From Phytophthora quininea (Eukaryota; Oomycota; Peronosporomycetes; Peronosporales; Peronosporaceae): a stretch of DNA of 64,000 nt. Each line of letters opens with the position of its first letter. Position 1 is the stretch's first letter. Positions 31,949 to 43,710 of the stretch are shown in pieces. The DNA lies in the NCBI GenBank assembly GCA_011947345.1, contig JAAVTG010000697.1, positions 372,001-436,000 of the forward strand. The letters run 5' to 3'. A program made the position numbers and the translations under genes. Under the pieces are notes generated by a model. That model ran no database searches. It was not told the DNA's origin and worked only from the letters and a program-made list of their open reading frames with translations.

Positions 31949-33764
31949 TTAGGAACGAACATCGTATCGCTGTGCTGAGGCTTCCGCCCGCTCTGCAACC
32001 GGCTGTTGAATCTGAACTGAAAGACCACGTAGACCGATTCTCCGGCCGCGATAATTGCCACTCCGCCCCACTGACCCACGGATAGGTCTATGTCGAGTAC
32101 TCGCCCGGTTCTCTCTTGACGTATTGCTAATACTCGATATGTCTTCCATCGTAGCACTGGTAGGACATCCATCTTGCTCTTCTTTAATGTGTGCCTTGCA
32201 CTCGCTTTGAGCGTGAGCCAATGCCTCCCTCATTCTACGCTGAGCCCTGGGGTCTTCTTCAGATAGATCGTCATCCTTCTCCTCATCTGTATCTGCTTGT
32301 TGGCTGGATCTAGTTCTGTTTTCGTGGACAATGAGTGGCTCCTGCGGCAATGCGTGATTAACAGCGCCGCGAACTGTAGCAATAATCGACTGAATACTGC
32401 TTTCGACGGACTGCTTGACTTCAGTTGCCGCTGATGCATTAACAGCGGATGGTCTTCTTTGGCGCTCGTCAAGAACTCTTCCCAATTCAATCCCCACTAA
32501 ATCAGCAAACTGTTGACACCCAAACTCCCCGTGAAAGGTAGCCGCACGACTTTGAGATCCACCTGCCTGGCTACTTCATCTTTAACAAATGCCGTCAGCT
32601 TATTTTCAATTGCATCTGTATTCGAGGGTTCCTCTTGTGAGCGGAGACGGCGTAGCTGAAGTTGCTCTCGTAGGATAGACAAAGCATCTGCTTGGCGTTG
32701 AACTTGAAGGTTCACATCTGCACGAGCGGCATTGACAACTTCCTGCATCCGCGATTCAGCTTGACGAACGAGCCCGGTTGTCTCTTGCGTAACGAGTTGC
32801 TGAATATCTTCGGTGAATGTTTCGTGTAACGGGAGATTGGAATCAAGCTGAAGCTGCATTTCCTGTTGAATCTGCTTAAACCGAAGGTCAAACGACTGCT
32901 CCAGCCGATGCTCCAAATTCGATACAGACGTGTCAACAAGTTTGTGCACAAGTTCATCAACGTTCTTGTCAATGAGCCTTTCGTTATCGTTGCGTGAATC
33001 CAGCTTGCTAGCAAGCAGCTCATCAAGACGGTGTTCCAACTCGGTTCCAATCCGAGTCTCCATAGCTCTGGCAGATTTATTCACGAGCTGTTCCACATCT
33101 TTGGAAGGGTTGGGACCTAGGCGAGACGTAAGCTGCTCTTCAATTTGCTGCTGCACATGAGCGGTCACCTCCTTAAAACCAGCGTCGAACTTGGTGTGTA
33201 CACTCTGCTCAAGTTCTTTGGCTCCTTCGGCATGAGCTTGAAGAGTGGACTGCGCTTCTCGCTGAACTCCTGAATTGTCTGATCAAGCTTTCCGTTAAAT
33301 TCTCCCTCAGATCGCGCCCACAAATCTGCTTGTAGTTCTTGTAGGAGAGTAGTCTGCTGTTGAAGTGTGGATCGAATGGGTGCCAACTCTCCTTGAAACT
33401 CTTGGACCATGACCAGCTGCCTGTTGGCCAGCTCTTTCAACCAGGACTCTGCATAGCCCTGGACCGCCACTAGTGCTGCCTGTTGTGCTTGATTGAGTCC
33501 CTCCTGTTGGTACTTCAGCATCACATGTTCACCAGCGAGGGCTTGCGCTTGAGCCAAAAAGCGCTCGGCAAGATTTGCTAAGCGGTCTTCTGCTTCTGGA
33601 ACAAGCTGGACCGTAGTTGGAGCAGTGGTCGCCAGGATATTCTCGTCAGGTACCTCAACGATTGCAGTCACGACGTCAGCTGCTTGGCGATCCTGCAGTA
33701 TAGCTCGCGCAGCGTCTTGTGAAGCAGCTCGTGCAGCAGCTGCCTGCGATCGGGTCACCACCAT
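31949..33764 (-). pseudogene. coiled-coil Gag-like protein, frame-broken
   Basis: The first ATG at 33764 gives MVVTRSQAAAARAASQDAAR, then a long Gln/Glu/Leu-rich coiled coil. A frame change near 33235 enters 33168-32497 (VTAHVQQQIEEQLTSRLGPN). Another near 32510 enters 32497-31949, which is acidic in the middle (DTDEEKDDDLSEEDP) and Arg-rich at the end (SGNYRGRRIGLRG). The (V/R)TRSQ start and coiled-coil body recall retroelement structural proteins, but no capsid, zinc knuckle or enzyme was seen. Joined length would be about 600 residues. Function unknown. Confidence 0.45.
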
Positions 33765-34009
33765 GTTGGTCTTGCTGGACGGCGGATTTGGTCTTTTGGT
33801 CGTGCTGGACGGTGGATTTGGTCTCTGGTTTCTCAGGATCGTGAAATATTTCATGCGAATAACAGCCAATCCTAAAACGTGTTGTTTTAACCAGTGATCT
33901 GGCCCAAACACGAGCACTTTTAGTGAAGTGGCAAAAGTGTGGCCGGTTTCCCCTCTCAAAGCGATCAGTGAGGTTGAAACAAAAACCTCGAGAAACATGC
34001 TCGTGGGTT

Positions 34010-34792
34010 TTAAGTCTCCCGAGGTTTTGAAGGAAACTGTTTCATCACCGCTTCGTGGTAGGCTTGGAGGTGGACGTCGAAAACGGATGCTGCGACGAGC
34101 AGTAGGGTCGGGCTGACGAAAAACCGCAAGCCGGCGGCGGTTTTAGATCTCGCGACGGGTGGCGCGGAGTGACGAAAGGTAGCGACGGTTCGATGGTGTG
34201 GCCAAGAGCAGCGGCTCGAGGGCGCAGTTGATAATTTGCGCAACCGAGCGCAGGAGAGCCGAGCACAAGGAAGTTGAAAAGTCGCATAGGAGCGCACAGC
34301 AGTTGAAAGTCGCACGTGGTGACGTCAGACGGCGACACGGACAGGAACAGCAAGCCGACACACAGGTCGGCCGGCTCACGAGCAGAAAAGACAGCGACCA
34401 AAGGGGTCGCGACGTTGTAGAGGCCCAGCGAGGAAATTCGTTGAGGTCACGGTGAGGCCCGACGGGGAAACTCGTCGAGGTCACGTTCTAGGCCCGGCGA
34501 CCGCCTTGGCAGTCGTCGAGATCACGTTGGAGGGCCGGTGGTCGTAGAGATCGCCGAGCTCACGTTTGAGGACCGGTGGTCATAAGGATCGCTGAGTTCA
34601 CGGTGGTAACAGTAGTTGAAGTTGGAACAGGTAGTTAATATAAATTGGTGATAGCACCGGCGCGAGGAACTCAGTTGGTTCCTCGTCGGCCATCGGTTCT
34701 TGGAGAGTTACGTTGAGAGGGGAAGAAGAAGCTCGAACACATCGGAAAGCGGCGTCAGCATCTGAGCGCGACTGCCCCAGGAGCGGGGGTAA
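34010..34792. repeat. LTR-like region with degenerate tandem repeats
   Basis: From about 34425 to 34605 a unit of roughly 50 bp recurs three to four times: (G)TCGAG(A/G)TCACGTT, then a GGCCGG/GACCGGTGGTC word. A TATA-like AATATAAATTGG at 34638-34649 and AG-rich downstream sequence suggest an LTR or transposon promoter. LTR ends were not matched. Confidence 0.4.
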
Positions 34793-35168
34793 TCAAGAGC
34801 TCATTATAAGGCGGTGCATTTCGCTCACCGTCGCTTTCGTGGGTTTGAAGTTGTTGGTGTACTCTCTGGTGATCGTGTCTGTTAAAACAAGGCTCGCCAA
34901 ACTTACTGCTCTGGATAACGCGACATAAAGACATAAAGAGTTTGGCGTGGTACGCCCTTGCGTTGATCGAGGGGTGTAACTATGATGCCGTGATGGCACG
35001 TTTGGCCTTACAGTTTCTCGATTGTACATGAAAAAGCGGGAACAGCAGCAAATTGGTCAATTGTTACGGATGCCTGTGTGACAGATTGGGGATTCGATCG
35101 AGTTTGACTTGCGTGTGGAGCGGTGGCAGGCCGATTACACCGTCTGGAAACCCAGCTACGATTTTCTT

Positions 35169-35232
35169 GTGGCAGCCATGGACTTTGATTAGCAGTAACT
35201 GTGGCAGCCATGGACTTTGATTAGCAGTAACT
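35169..35232. repeat. 32-bp tandem duplication in the Helitron helicase
   Basis: Two identical 32-bp units (35169-35200, 35201-35232) start GTGGCAGCCATGGACTTTG, followed by a partial third start. Because 32 is not a multiple of three, it shifts the frame of the helicase before its last motif. Confidence 0.9.
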
Positions 35233-35895
35233 GTGGCAGCCGTAGCAGTTTGTGAACTATCACGTCAATAACGGTGTATGAGATGAAAGGCAGCGCTTCT
35301 GAAGGTGGGAATGTCCCGACAATCGTTCCAAGAACTCCATTTGCTATAATATCCGCATCAAGCAACATTGGGTGCTTACGTGTCAGCATGACTGGCATAC
35401 CAATCAAGTAGAGAAGCTTCATTGGCATTCGACCCGTAAGATCATCGCTTACATTGGCTAGTTTTCGACGATTTTTCTTGAGCGTGACGATGGCACAGCT
35501 AAACATTCGTAAATTGGCAGTCTACGTGCTTCAGCAATTTGAAAAATCATGCTGTTATTTGTCGCGGATCGGAGTTTGTTGGTGCAAACAACAACTGGAC
35601 AGTAAAACGGACCGTTCTCCTCAATTCGGGTAGTATGACGCACATCTTTCGTCTGTACTCGCGAATTAAGCACATCAATTTGGCTGTCCGTCAGCCGACC
35701 CCAGCGTAGATCGTGTAGTATTTTAGTGCATTCTGCGTCAAATCTCGCGCGCATATTTTTCGTTAAGAACACCACAAAGTTAATTGCGGTGTATAGCTGA
35801 TATCCAGCATGACGAAGACGATCAGCAGTTGCTGGGGGACCTTAAAACCTAAAAAAAAGCTTAGATCACGGCTCTAGAAAAAGGAAATACAGTAT

Positions 35896-36330
35896 CTACT
35901 TCACGTACAAGGCGATCCGCCAATAGGTGGCAGCTGTAGATGATCCCCAGTCAGTAAAGTGTGTTTTCCCCATAAACTTCTCTGGTGTTGGTGACATTGA
36001 TCGTGACGCTGCATCTGTTCCACCCAACAATGTCTGATCAGTTATTGAAATCTCGTCGATAACTACCAGGATGACACGGCTGAATCTCAGTTTCATCTCT
36101 GTAGTTGGAGCAGTATTTGGCTCTGCGCCATTGAGTTTCAGGTTTCGGGCACTGTGCATAGTTTTTCCCTTTATGTTGATCGCCGCCGCACCCGTAAAAG
36201 CTAAAGTTTTGACACTACCAGCACGTCCCCATTTTTCCGCAAATATTAACAAAGCGTCAATTACCGTTGACTTTCCTGTGCCGGCCTCGCCTCCCAAAAA
36301 TGCAATCTACTGCGGTTTGATATCGTAAGG
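35896..36330 (-). pseudogene. Helitron helicase P-loop segment
   Basis: Walker A is GGEAGTGKSTVID and Walker B is VVIDEISITDQ. An in-frame TAG at 36307-36309 separates it from the preceding segment (...TPYDIKPQ), which is otherwise in the same frame. This is a simple nonsense mutation. Confidence 0.8.
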
Positions 36331-37356
36331 AGTCGGATTAAAATTTGGTGGAAGCAAAGGCTCTTGTAATACATCTGCAATATCCTGGGAATACGCATAG
36401 AGCAGATGTCTTGCTGCAACTTCAAAAATAACATGCTGCCAAAAGTTTAACTTGAATGCTGCAGATGCATCAGCAATCTTCGGATACAGTGGCAAATCTT
36501 CTGGTGTATGTGCCTCGCCATCGATTGGATTGTACGGGATAGGAACAAAGCATTCCATTAGTCGTTCCAAACGTGTTGAGGCTAGTTTAAATTGTGCAAT
36601 GAAATCATCCGTACCGACACAAAATCCATCGTTTTCTGGAGGCGTTGTATCAGTAAGCAACGTTGGGTAAAGTTCACATGAAAAATTGAAGGGAATTTGT
36701 ACGGGGCTGGTATTTTGTAATGACCACCAATATCGACAATAGCTCGCCGCAGTGCTGGCATAGCCTCAAGAAACGCTTCAGCATCCCTAGATACCTTCAT
36801 TGTAGAACAGTCTGGAGTTGTGACTGTTGTAGAGTCAAAATATTCGTTCGGAATGATATCTGCATCATCCTCGTGACTACTGCGCTCCCGACCACTAGTT
36901 TCCCTGTCATCAGCAGGGATCCAGTCACAACTAAGAGGTGCTTGTGTTCTTAAAAGTATCTCCTCGGCTGATTCGGCGTTATCCAGATCAGTTTTCTGGG
37001 CTTTATGGTAATCTGTCCACTGCTTCTCAAACTGTTGAAGCCGACAAACTAGCGATTCGTTTCCATGTTCCCCGAAAGAAAGATAATTGTCATGGGCAGA
37101 GAGATTGCTATCATATAATGTAAACTGACGGTGCGGCTTAAACAACATGAGTAATGCATTGTAGTAATAGTCAACTTTGCTTTGCTCCGGGTCGCCGGAG
37201 ATATCAGGGGTTACATCACCGCAAATGACAAGTACTTTCTGAATGTCCAACTTCGAGTAGGCAATAGATGTAAAGGGTGCACAGGATTTTTTGCGCGCTT
37301 GGATCTGTTACCGTTTTGCTCATAACGTTCGCAAATATCAATGAAAGGAACATCCT

Positions 37357-37968
37357 CTAAGTCGAGCGCACGCTTCCAATATTTTCTGGCTGCGTTTCAG
37401 TGGAAACACTCGCTCTTTGGGAGGGTAAATTATCTAAAACTTCTTGCGAGAAAGCTACTTCAGCTGATCCCATTTCTTGCTGCAGCATTCGTCTGATGCC
37501 CACGTGTACGAAATCGTGAGAGAGAAAAAATGGGGTCTCATTCAAAATGTAGAGAGCTGCCATCGGTGCAGCCACTTCTTGGCCATTCGTGACGGAATAT
37601 AGCATGGATCCAAGAATTCGATAACCTCGCTCAACGTCCGTGGTGTCATCTGGCAAAGCATTAGCTTTGGTTACTGCTCTTGTAAAAGCCGCTAACGACA
37701 CGGCGGCTTGGTTTTCGATGGGATTTTGATTTTTCATGCAATATTTCACGACGTAAGCTGCTGTATTTCGTGCTTCACCTGACAATAAGAACTGAGCATC
37801 ATGATTGCACTTTAGCACTGACATTACCACGGGGTTGTACGCGTTCACGTATTCACATCCAATCGGACGATGCAAACGGAGTTTGTTTCCGTCCTCCACT
37901 CTCGTCATTCCAGGGTTTACCTCTTCTGGCTTGAAAAACCTACGTACTCTTCCTGTTGGAGTCCGCAT
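37357..37968 (-). pseudogene. Helitron Rep C-terminal segment with Y2 motif
   Basis: GCEYVNAYNPVVMSVLKCNH and ARNTAAYVVKYCMKNQ match the Rep region that carries two tyrosines spaced Y-x3-Y with a following lysine, the nicking and strand-transfer residues. Both tyrosines are intact. The open segment lies directly downstream of the GATCC-rich tract, which separates it from the HUH part. Confidence 0.8.
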
Positions 37969-38029
37969 CGATTTCTAGTACAACCACAAGTTTGTAATCG
38001 GAACAGGGTAAGCAGCTAACGAGGGAATT

Positions 38030-38780
38030 CGTATGTGGTGAAGCACTTTCCCAGAATCTCGGATCAGCGAATGGGAAGCCAACATGAAGGGATCCATACT
38101 GGATCCGAAGAGGTCCATAGTGGATCCAAGTGATCCAGGACCCCCGGGCCCAGATCTCCACGTGGAACGCCCCAGCCATCGATCTGGCACGACACGAGCC
38201 CAAAGAGTGAAGATATCCAGTGCGGTAACATAGATCTGGCGATAAGATAGACTTTAGGATAGGATCCAACCATAATTTGCTGAATACAGAGTCGAATTTG
38301 CCTTGTACACCACAAGTGCCCTTCTTAGCGCATAAGACCACGGGATCTACATTGGCCCAGTCCAGCTACGTCGGGATCACCGCGGATCAAGCAGCGCTCG
38401 GGTGATCTGGATAATATATTGGCCAGATCCACTCGCAGTCTGGATCCACTAGTACCAAGTGCAGATCTAAGGTCTACTGGAGTTACTACTTGGCCAGGAC
38501 GACCGATCGACCCTCAACCCCCCAAGATCACGCTATTGGAAGCATTCAAGTACGAATAAAGAAGACCACACACCCCTCAAGGCAACCCCACCTGGATCCA
38601 AGATCCAGGCCCCAGATCCAAGTAGATCCAAGCGATTACTGGTCTGGCAAATATTCAAGGACGCAGAGTGAAGATTTCCGCGCTGCTCCTGGCCTCCCAC
38701 GTCCCGCCAAGACGTTCGATCTTGACAGATCAAGCATCCTCGAAGCACCTGAAGAGCAGATCCAGCCCGCCGACGGGTAC
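38030..38780. repeat. GATCC-rich degenerate repeat tract inside the Helitron Rep region
   Basis: TGGATCC/GGATCCA and AGATCC/CAGATC words recur many times (for example near 38090, 38100, 38122, 38440, 38593, 38615), far above chance. It lies between the Rep zinc-finger-like segment (near 39060) and the Y2 segment (37968) and lengthens that interval by several hundred bases. Confidence 0.6.
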
Positions 38781-39059
38781 ACAAGATGAGCACACTTCAG
38801 CATCCCCACGGATATCGGAGTACCCCTCCGTTAGTCGGTGTCTGGGCGCAGTGGAAGCGGATTTTGATAAATCCCGCTACACTACACGTATTGATTAAAA
38901 AAATGCTCATTACCTTGAAGCATGATTTGGTGTGGTTCCATAGGTGGACTTGTACGTCTCGTACTAGTAGTGATGTTACAAGCTCGTCGCCGGAGTCGAA
39001 ACAAGGAGATCGACATTTTGTAAAGTCCTTCCATTGACTAGTCAATCGTAGATTTTTCT

Positions 39060-39480
39060 TACCGCAACGCAATCCAAAATCTTATCCATGATGTCTCTGT
39101 CTTTGAAACTTGCTCCACATGCTTTACAGACTGCTGTAGTAGGTAGTGGCGTCCCAGGGTTTGGACGGCAGTAGGCACCGATACCTGGAAAAACTGCTTC
39201 TAGTGACGATTCCGTCAAACAGTGTGTGCATCGGTTTCATTTTTCATGCAAGGGATTTTGGTCGTCAGTACACGATCTGCTAGAGAAAGTAAACGATTTG
39301 TAACCTGTGCATTGTTTTAAACTGCATCGGTGAACTGTTCACTCGTTGTTGGAAATCCATGTAGCCAAACGGAGAAATGGGCGCGTAAATCACCGGCTCG
39401 TTGCGTTTCGACGGCTGCACCATAAGCTCGAACAACACCAAAGATACCTCCACTACGTTTTGGGGCATGAGCAGCTTGGT
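39060..39480 (-). pseudogene. Helitron Rep HUH region
   Basis: The minus frame reads GIFGVVRAYGAAVETQ then GDLRAHFSVWLHGFP. Family Rep proteins have LHAHF at this place (the H-x-H metal-binding motif); here the first histidine is arginine (CGC). Downstream are LADRVLTTKIPCMKNETDAH and CKACGASFKDRDIMDKILD, a CxxC element, with frame changes between them. Confidence 0.7.
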
Positions 39481-41400
39481 TCCACCCCAGAAATACCTCT
39501 ATTACTGTGTCTATGACACGTAAAAATATCTAGCGCATTCCACCGGGAAAGCTGCCGCGATTGCTTTTCTTTCAGCTCGATTTGGAACTAGTAGCAAGTT
39601 GGCTTCCTGAAGTGCCTTACGTGACAATTGGCCAGACTTCACAGCAATGTTGTAGGTACCAGAGGAATCAAGAGACACGGTAAAAATACATGGAGCGGAC
39701 CGAACCTTTTCAGCATGCCGAAAAGGTCGTGGCGAGCTCGCATACGAGCAATGTTTGACCCATAAAACGCCGACTCCGCAACTCGAACTCCTTTGCGGGT
39801 ATCGATAAGACGCTGCACATTTTTCGACGGTGGGGGTGGTTTAACACCTTTTGCACGGCAGGTACTTAATTGCTTAAAATATTCAATTGCCTCCGTCACA
39901 GTGCTCTTCTTAACTGTTCCCGATTTAAGAGCCTCCTTTTGATATCCATTTTCAGATACAGAGTTCTCCTTGCATGCTTCAACGCCAAATGGTTAAAAGC
40001 CAGCAGCATGAATGCGTGATGCTGCTCAAAACGGTGCTCTTGGACACGTAAACAACGCAGAATCCACCTTCGGATCGACAGTTTGTTCTTACAAGATTCG
40101 GTGGGGCCTCCACAACCCCCGGGAACAAAGTTGGAAACATTTTCACACAGGCTGACCAAGTCGCCATCGAAATATAATCTTTTGACTTGCGAACAATAAA
40201 ATCACTATGCCCGGGTTGATCGGGCTGCATGAGCATACTAGAGGCTCCAATCCATGTACTCTCAAGGGATTGATCTTTGCCGTCTTCTACGGCCGATCCA
40301 CACAACGAATAAGTACTTTTGTCGCGAATACTGTTAACGATTTCGTCAGACTCGTCCATTCTATCAATGATGACACTAGTTGGTTTAATATCAGAACGGG
40401 TAGGATTAGTTCCGGATAATTGCACTTCCCGCTTGATGTATTCTCGATAATTGACATCCAAGAAGCGAAGCACTTTACTGCACAGATGAAGGTTTAAGCG
40501 ATACCGTTTCTTGCACGCAGCAACTTGTGTTTTTGTCATGCTTTCCACCATTGTCACTCGAACGCAACCGCTCAAATTACGGGGAAGCATACTCACGATA
40601 GGTCCTTCAGTGTTCCTGACAATATAATGGTGAGAATTAATCGTTCGACATGGCCCCCTGTCACCACTGCCAACGAGACACATGGCAATACAAGCGCGAT
40701 GGACTGTTTGTCTGTCCAAGTTAGTGCTTCAAATTCTGAAGGTAGTCTTCCCAAGTAGTTCCCGTTGGCGATAGTCATACTAGGTGGCATCCGAACCTGC
40801 TTCTGGGTGATATGGTGGTAACATGATTTGCAAATATGTGCCGAGAGAGAGCCTTCAACGCAAGAAATTGTCAACAAAGGTTTGTCGTTAGTTAGACCCA
40901 CAAACACTGTACTCAATCTAACGGAAAATGTCGGAAGTATTTACCTGGCGCGAATAACATTAAGTGCTTCAAACGTTGATCAAGTGCTGACGCGTCATAT
41001 TGACCAATTATAAACGCTGGAATCATCTGATCTTCTGAAACACGAAGATATTTATGCATTTGCTTGCAAGAGCAAGAGGTTAACGCCCCAACCATAACGA
41101 AACTTACTATAGCACTTACTGCGATAAGATCGTCTGTCAGTGTTTCTTTGGTGATTGTCGGGGTCACAGGACAGCTCACAAACACAGCAAATCTTCGTTT
41201 CGCTTGATGCAGGTGCAATAGCCTCAATTGCGCGCCGCTTAATGGACTCTAATCCATCCAACGTTGGGACAGCAAATGTGGTCGTAGCATGCATTGCTTT
41301 CAACTCCTCCTCGCGGTATACATCATCTTCTGCACCTTGCTCCAGCTCAGTTTCGTCGGCATCAGTCGACATTACAGGACGAGCGGGTTGTGGATCTGCA

Positions 41401-42700
41401 AAAGATATAGGGTCCCCAGATCCACTATACCATGCTCGAACGGCCGGGCTGTCAAAAAGGAATTCGGCGGAAAATAACCAATTTCGTCTGACGTCGTTGC
41501 GGTTTGGTGGCGAACATTTCGTGTACCCTCGGAAAGATCACAGTGATGATGCCTCTTCATCTTTGCCTTAGCCAGGAAATTGCGAAATGACTACGAGGCT
41601 CACGCTGGTTAACACTTATGTTTCTCGGTATGCGTCGCAAGTTTTAACTGTGTCAAGATAAAAAGCGCGCAAAGACCAAATGTATTGTGCCTCCAAATTA
41701 CTAGACAACGTGTTGTTGGAGCTGATCTAATCTCATAGCAGCACCGGCGTGGACAGAGGTGGCAACAGTGGCTGCATCTTGGGCACATGTGGCAGCATCT
41801 TGGGTGAGATAATCACCACTTCGTTGTCGCACTTGCCATCTTGGCTTAGAGGTGGCAGTGGTAGTGCAATGTGTTGTCGATAATACTTGGCACTGCCGCG
41901 AGCCGTTGCCTTGAACAGCGTGAGTGATCGGACATCATCAAACACATAGGAAAACCCAACGCGATATGTGCCTGGGTTGACAACCACACGGCGTGGAATC
42001 CATAGCGTCAGTTTGAACAGGAAACGATTACGACGAGCTTCACTCAAGTACGCGAGCTGTGGACGAATGTCATTGAGCTCTGACTCAGCCAGCCGGTCAA
42101 TCAGCTCCAGCCGCAACACTTGGCGCCTTGTAGATATCGCACGTAGTTCTGCTGCAGAACACACATCTCCACTGTAATGCGTTCTAGGGGGCCCGGTGCT
42201 TCCGTGGCAATGAACTCACGAATGCTGCGGACGTCACGAAATGGTAGACGGTCTGGCACAATGCCTTCCATTTGTGGTTGTAGTGATCGAGTACTTGGGG
42301 AAGATTGAGCTTTGACTTTGAATAGGTTTTAGCAGCGACGTCCAGCGTTATCTGCACCCACGCATGCCTTATAACGGCAACAATGGCAACGCGAAAGATA
42401 CCTTGAAGACTTACGTGAACAACAGCAACCCGCGCACACACCAACAAAAGCCAGCAGTGATAGCATCTTTGAACTCGTCACCACAGCGGCCATTATCCGG
42501 TGCGGGTGCTACGCCCAGCGGCGCGACCTTTAACGTTGAGCAAGCCAGGTTGGCGGAGGCCATGAGCCTCAGTCGGTCGTTCAACGACGAGTGGGGTGGA
42601 TGTCGTCCAGTGCTCGGGGTACCACAAAGCGTGGCCGAGTAGCTAGTGCTCACTGAGCAAGTCTGTTGATAGAGGATTTGAACTTCACATCGCTCAGCAT
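41401..42700. other. ORF fragments, no gene recognised
   Basis: Minus frames 42447-42184 (YNHKWKALCQTVYHFVTSAA) and 42164-41733 (NRFLFKLTLWIPRRVVVNPG) may be parts of one broken protein. A plus ORF at 42364-42642 overlaps them. None has a recognisable domain. Confidence 0.3.
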
Positions 42701-42719
42701 AGCTGGAGGACATCGCTGT

Positions 42720-43710
42720 GGAATAGTGCCAGGAGCTCCCGTGTCAGCGCCCGTCTCATCGAGACCCGGGCTACCGGTGTGGATCACGTCAGATTCGGAC
42801 CGGGACTCATCGGGACCTGGGCCACTGGGGCGGGCCACATCGGGGCCAAGGTACAACTCGTCTCGTCTCGCGTTCCCGGTCAAGATCTCCTCCCAGGACC
42901 ATACTCAAGCCAAGTCAAGTCACAAGAATCCACCGCGAGGTGACACTCTCTCCCTGAGATGTGCCGAAGTGCCTCCCATCCGGACTATACTGGGTCCAGG
43001 TCAAATGCGATGAAACATAGTGTTCCCAAGTCAAGTCGATCAAGGTACGCACCTGGGCCGCGTCGGGACATCGTCGGAGGCAGCGGACCCGGGACCCGGT
43101 CCGGGTCCATAGTGAAATCAAGTATAGTTCATAGGAACGTAACTTGCCCCGGCGAAGGCTGGGGCGACCAATTTAGACTACCTTTTTCCCTCAAGCGCGC
43201 AAGTGTTCTCTTCAGTGCGATCGTCTGGGACCAGGGCCACAGAGGGCCGGAGCTGTGCTTAAGGCTATCCCGGTAATATTTCCATTATTTTTGCCTACAT
43301 TCCCACAGGGAGTTAGGCATTTCATATTTGTGTGTCCCGGCAGCGGTCTGGCCGACCCGGGTTTGCACATTCCATATTTCTAGAGCCATTGCCCCCGAGT
43401 CTTCCGTCCGAAATAACAGATTGTATATTGTGTGTCGTGTTCCCGGTCCCGGACCCAGGCAGTGTCCCGGACCGTTGTGTGTATAACTGCCGCCCGCAGC
43501 TCACCCGTACCAGGTCGAGATGTTCATTGAACAACTCGATGACCGGTCCCTGATCAAAACAACGGTTTTCGAAGGGGTACATAAGGTGAAGGTACTGACC
43601 GGCCCAGGGCCCTCCCGTTCCCGGCCCCGAACAGGGTCCCGAAGGAATTTCCCAGTGGGAGGATCCCCAGGTCACGGCCCCGGATAAACCCCTCGTCCGG
43701 GAGGAGCCGT
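42720..43710. repeat. GGTCC/GGACC-rich degenerate repeat tract
   Basis: Dense CCCGGAC, GGGACC, CCGGTCCCGG and GGACCCGG words from about 42760 to 43690, including GGGACCCGGTCCGGGTCC near 43090. It looks like the GC-shifted sibling of the GATCC tract at 38 kb. No gene is seen. Confidence 0.5.

Larger units (their letters stand above)
27732..33991. mobile_element. candidate hAT-like element bounded by imperfect terminal inverted repeats
   Basis: TCGAGGTTTTTGTTTC at 27732-27747 is matched by its exact reverse complement at 33976-33991. Around each core are CACGAGCA words on the outer side and, further in, a second inverted pair (TGCTCGTGTTT near 27802; AAACACGAGCA near 33905). Inside lie a decayed hAT transposase, a bacterial-type kinase fossil and a coiled-coil ORF. 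No clean 8-bp target duplication or CAGGG terminus was identified, so the true ends may lie slightly outside. Confidence 0.4.
34793..41400 (-). mobile_element. Helitron, decayed Rep-helicase coding region
   Basis: Minus-strand segments follow Helitron order. N-terminal cysteine-bearing region: CCVCELSCDPDNH, CKSCYHHITQKQ, TIANGNYLGRLPSEFEAL (about 41370-40590, DUF6570-like). Rep: HUH region at about 39380. Y2 motif: YVVKYCMKNQ near 37750. SF1 Pif1-like helicase: GGEAGTGKSTVIDALL near 36290, AFTGAAAINIKGKTMHSA, VILVVIDEIS, and C-terminal LYVALSRAVSLASLVL near 34910. Helitrons move by rolling-circle transposition. Stops, frameshifts, a damaged HUH and a GATCC-rich expansion mean it is not autonomous. 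5'-TC and 3'-CTRR ends were not located. Confidence 0.85.
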
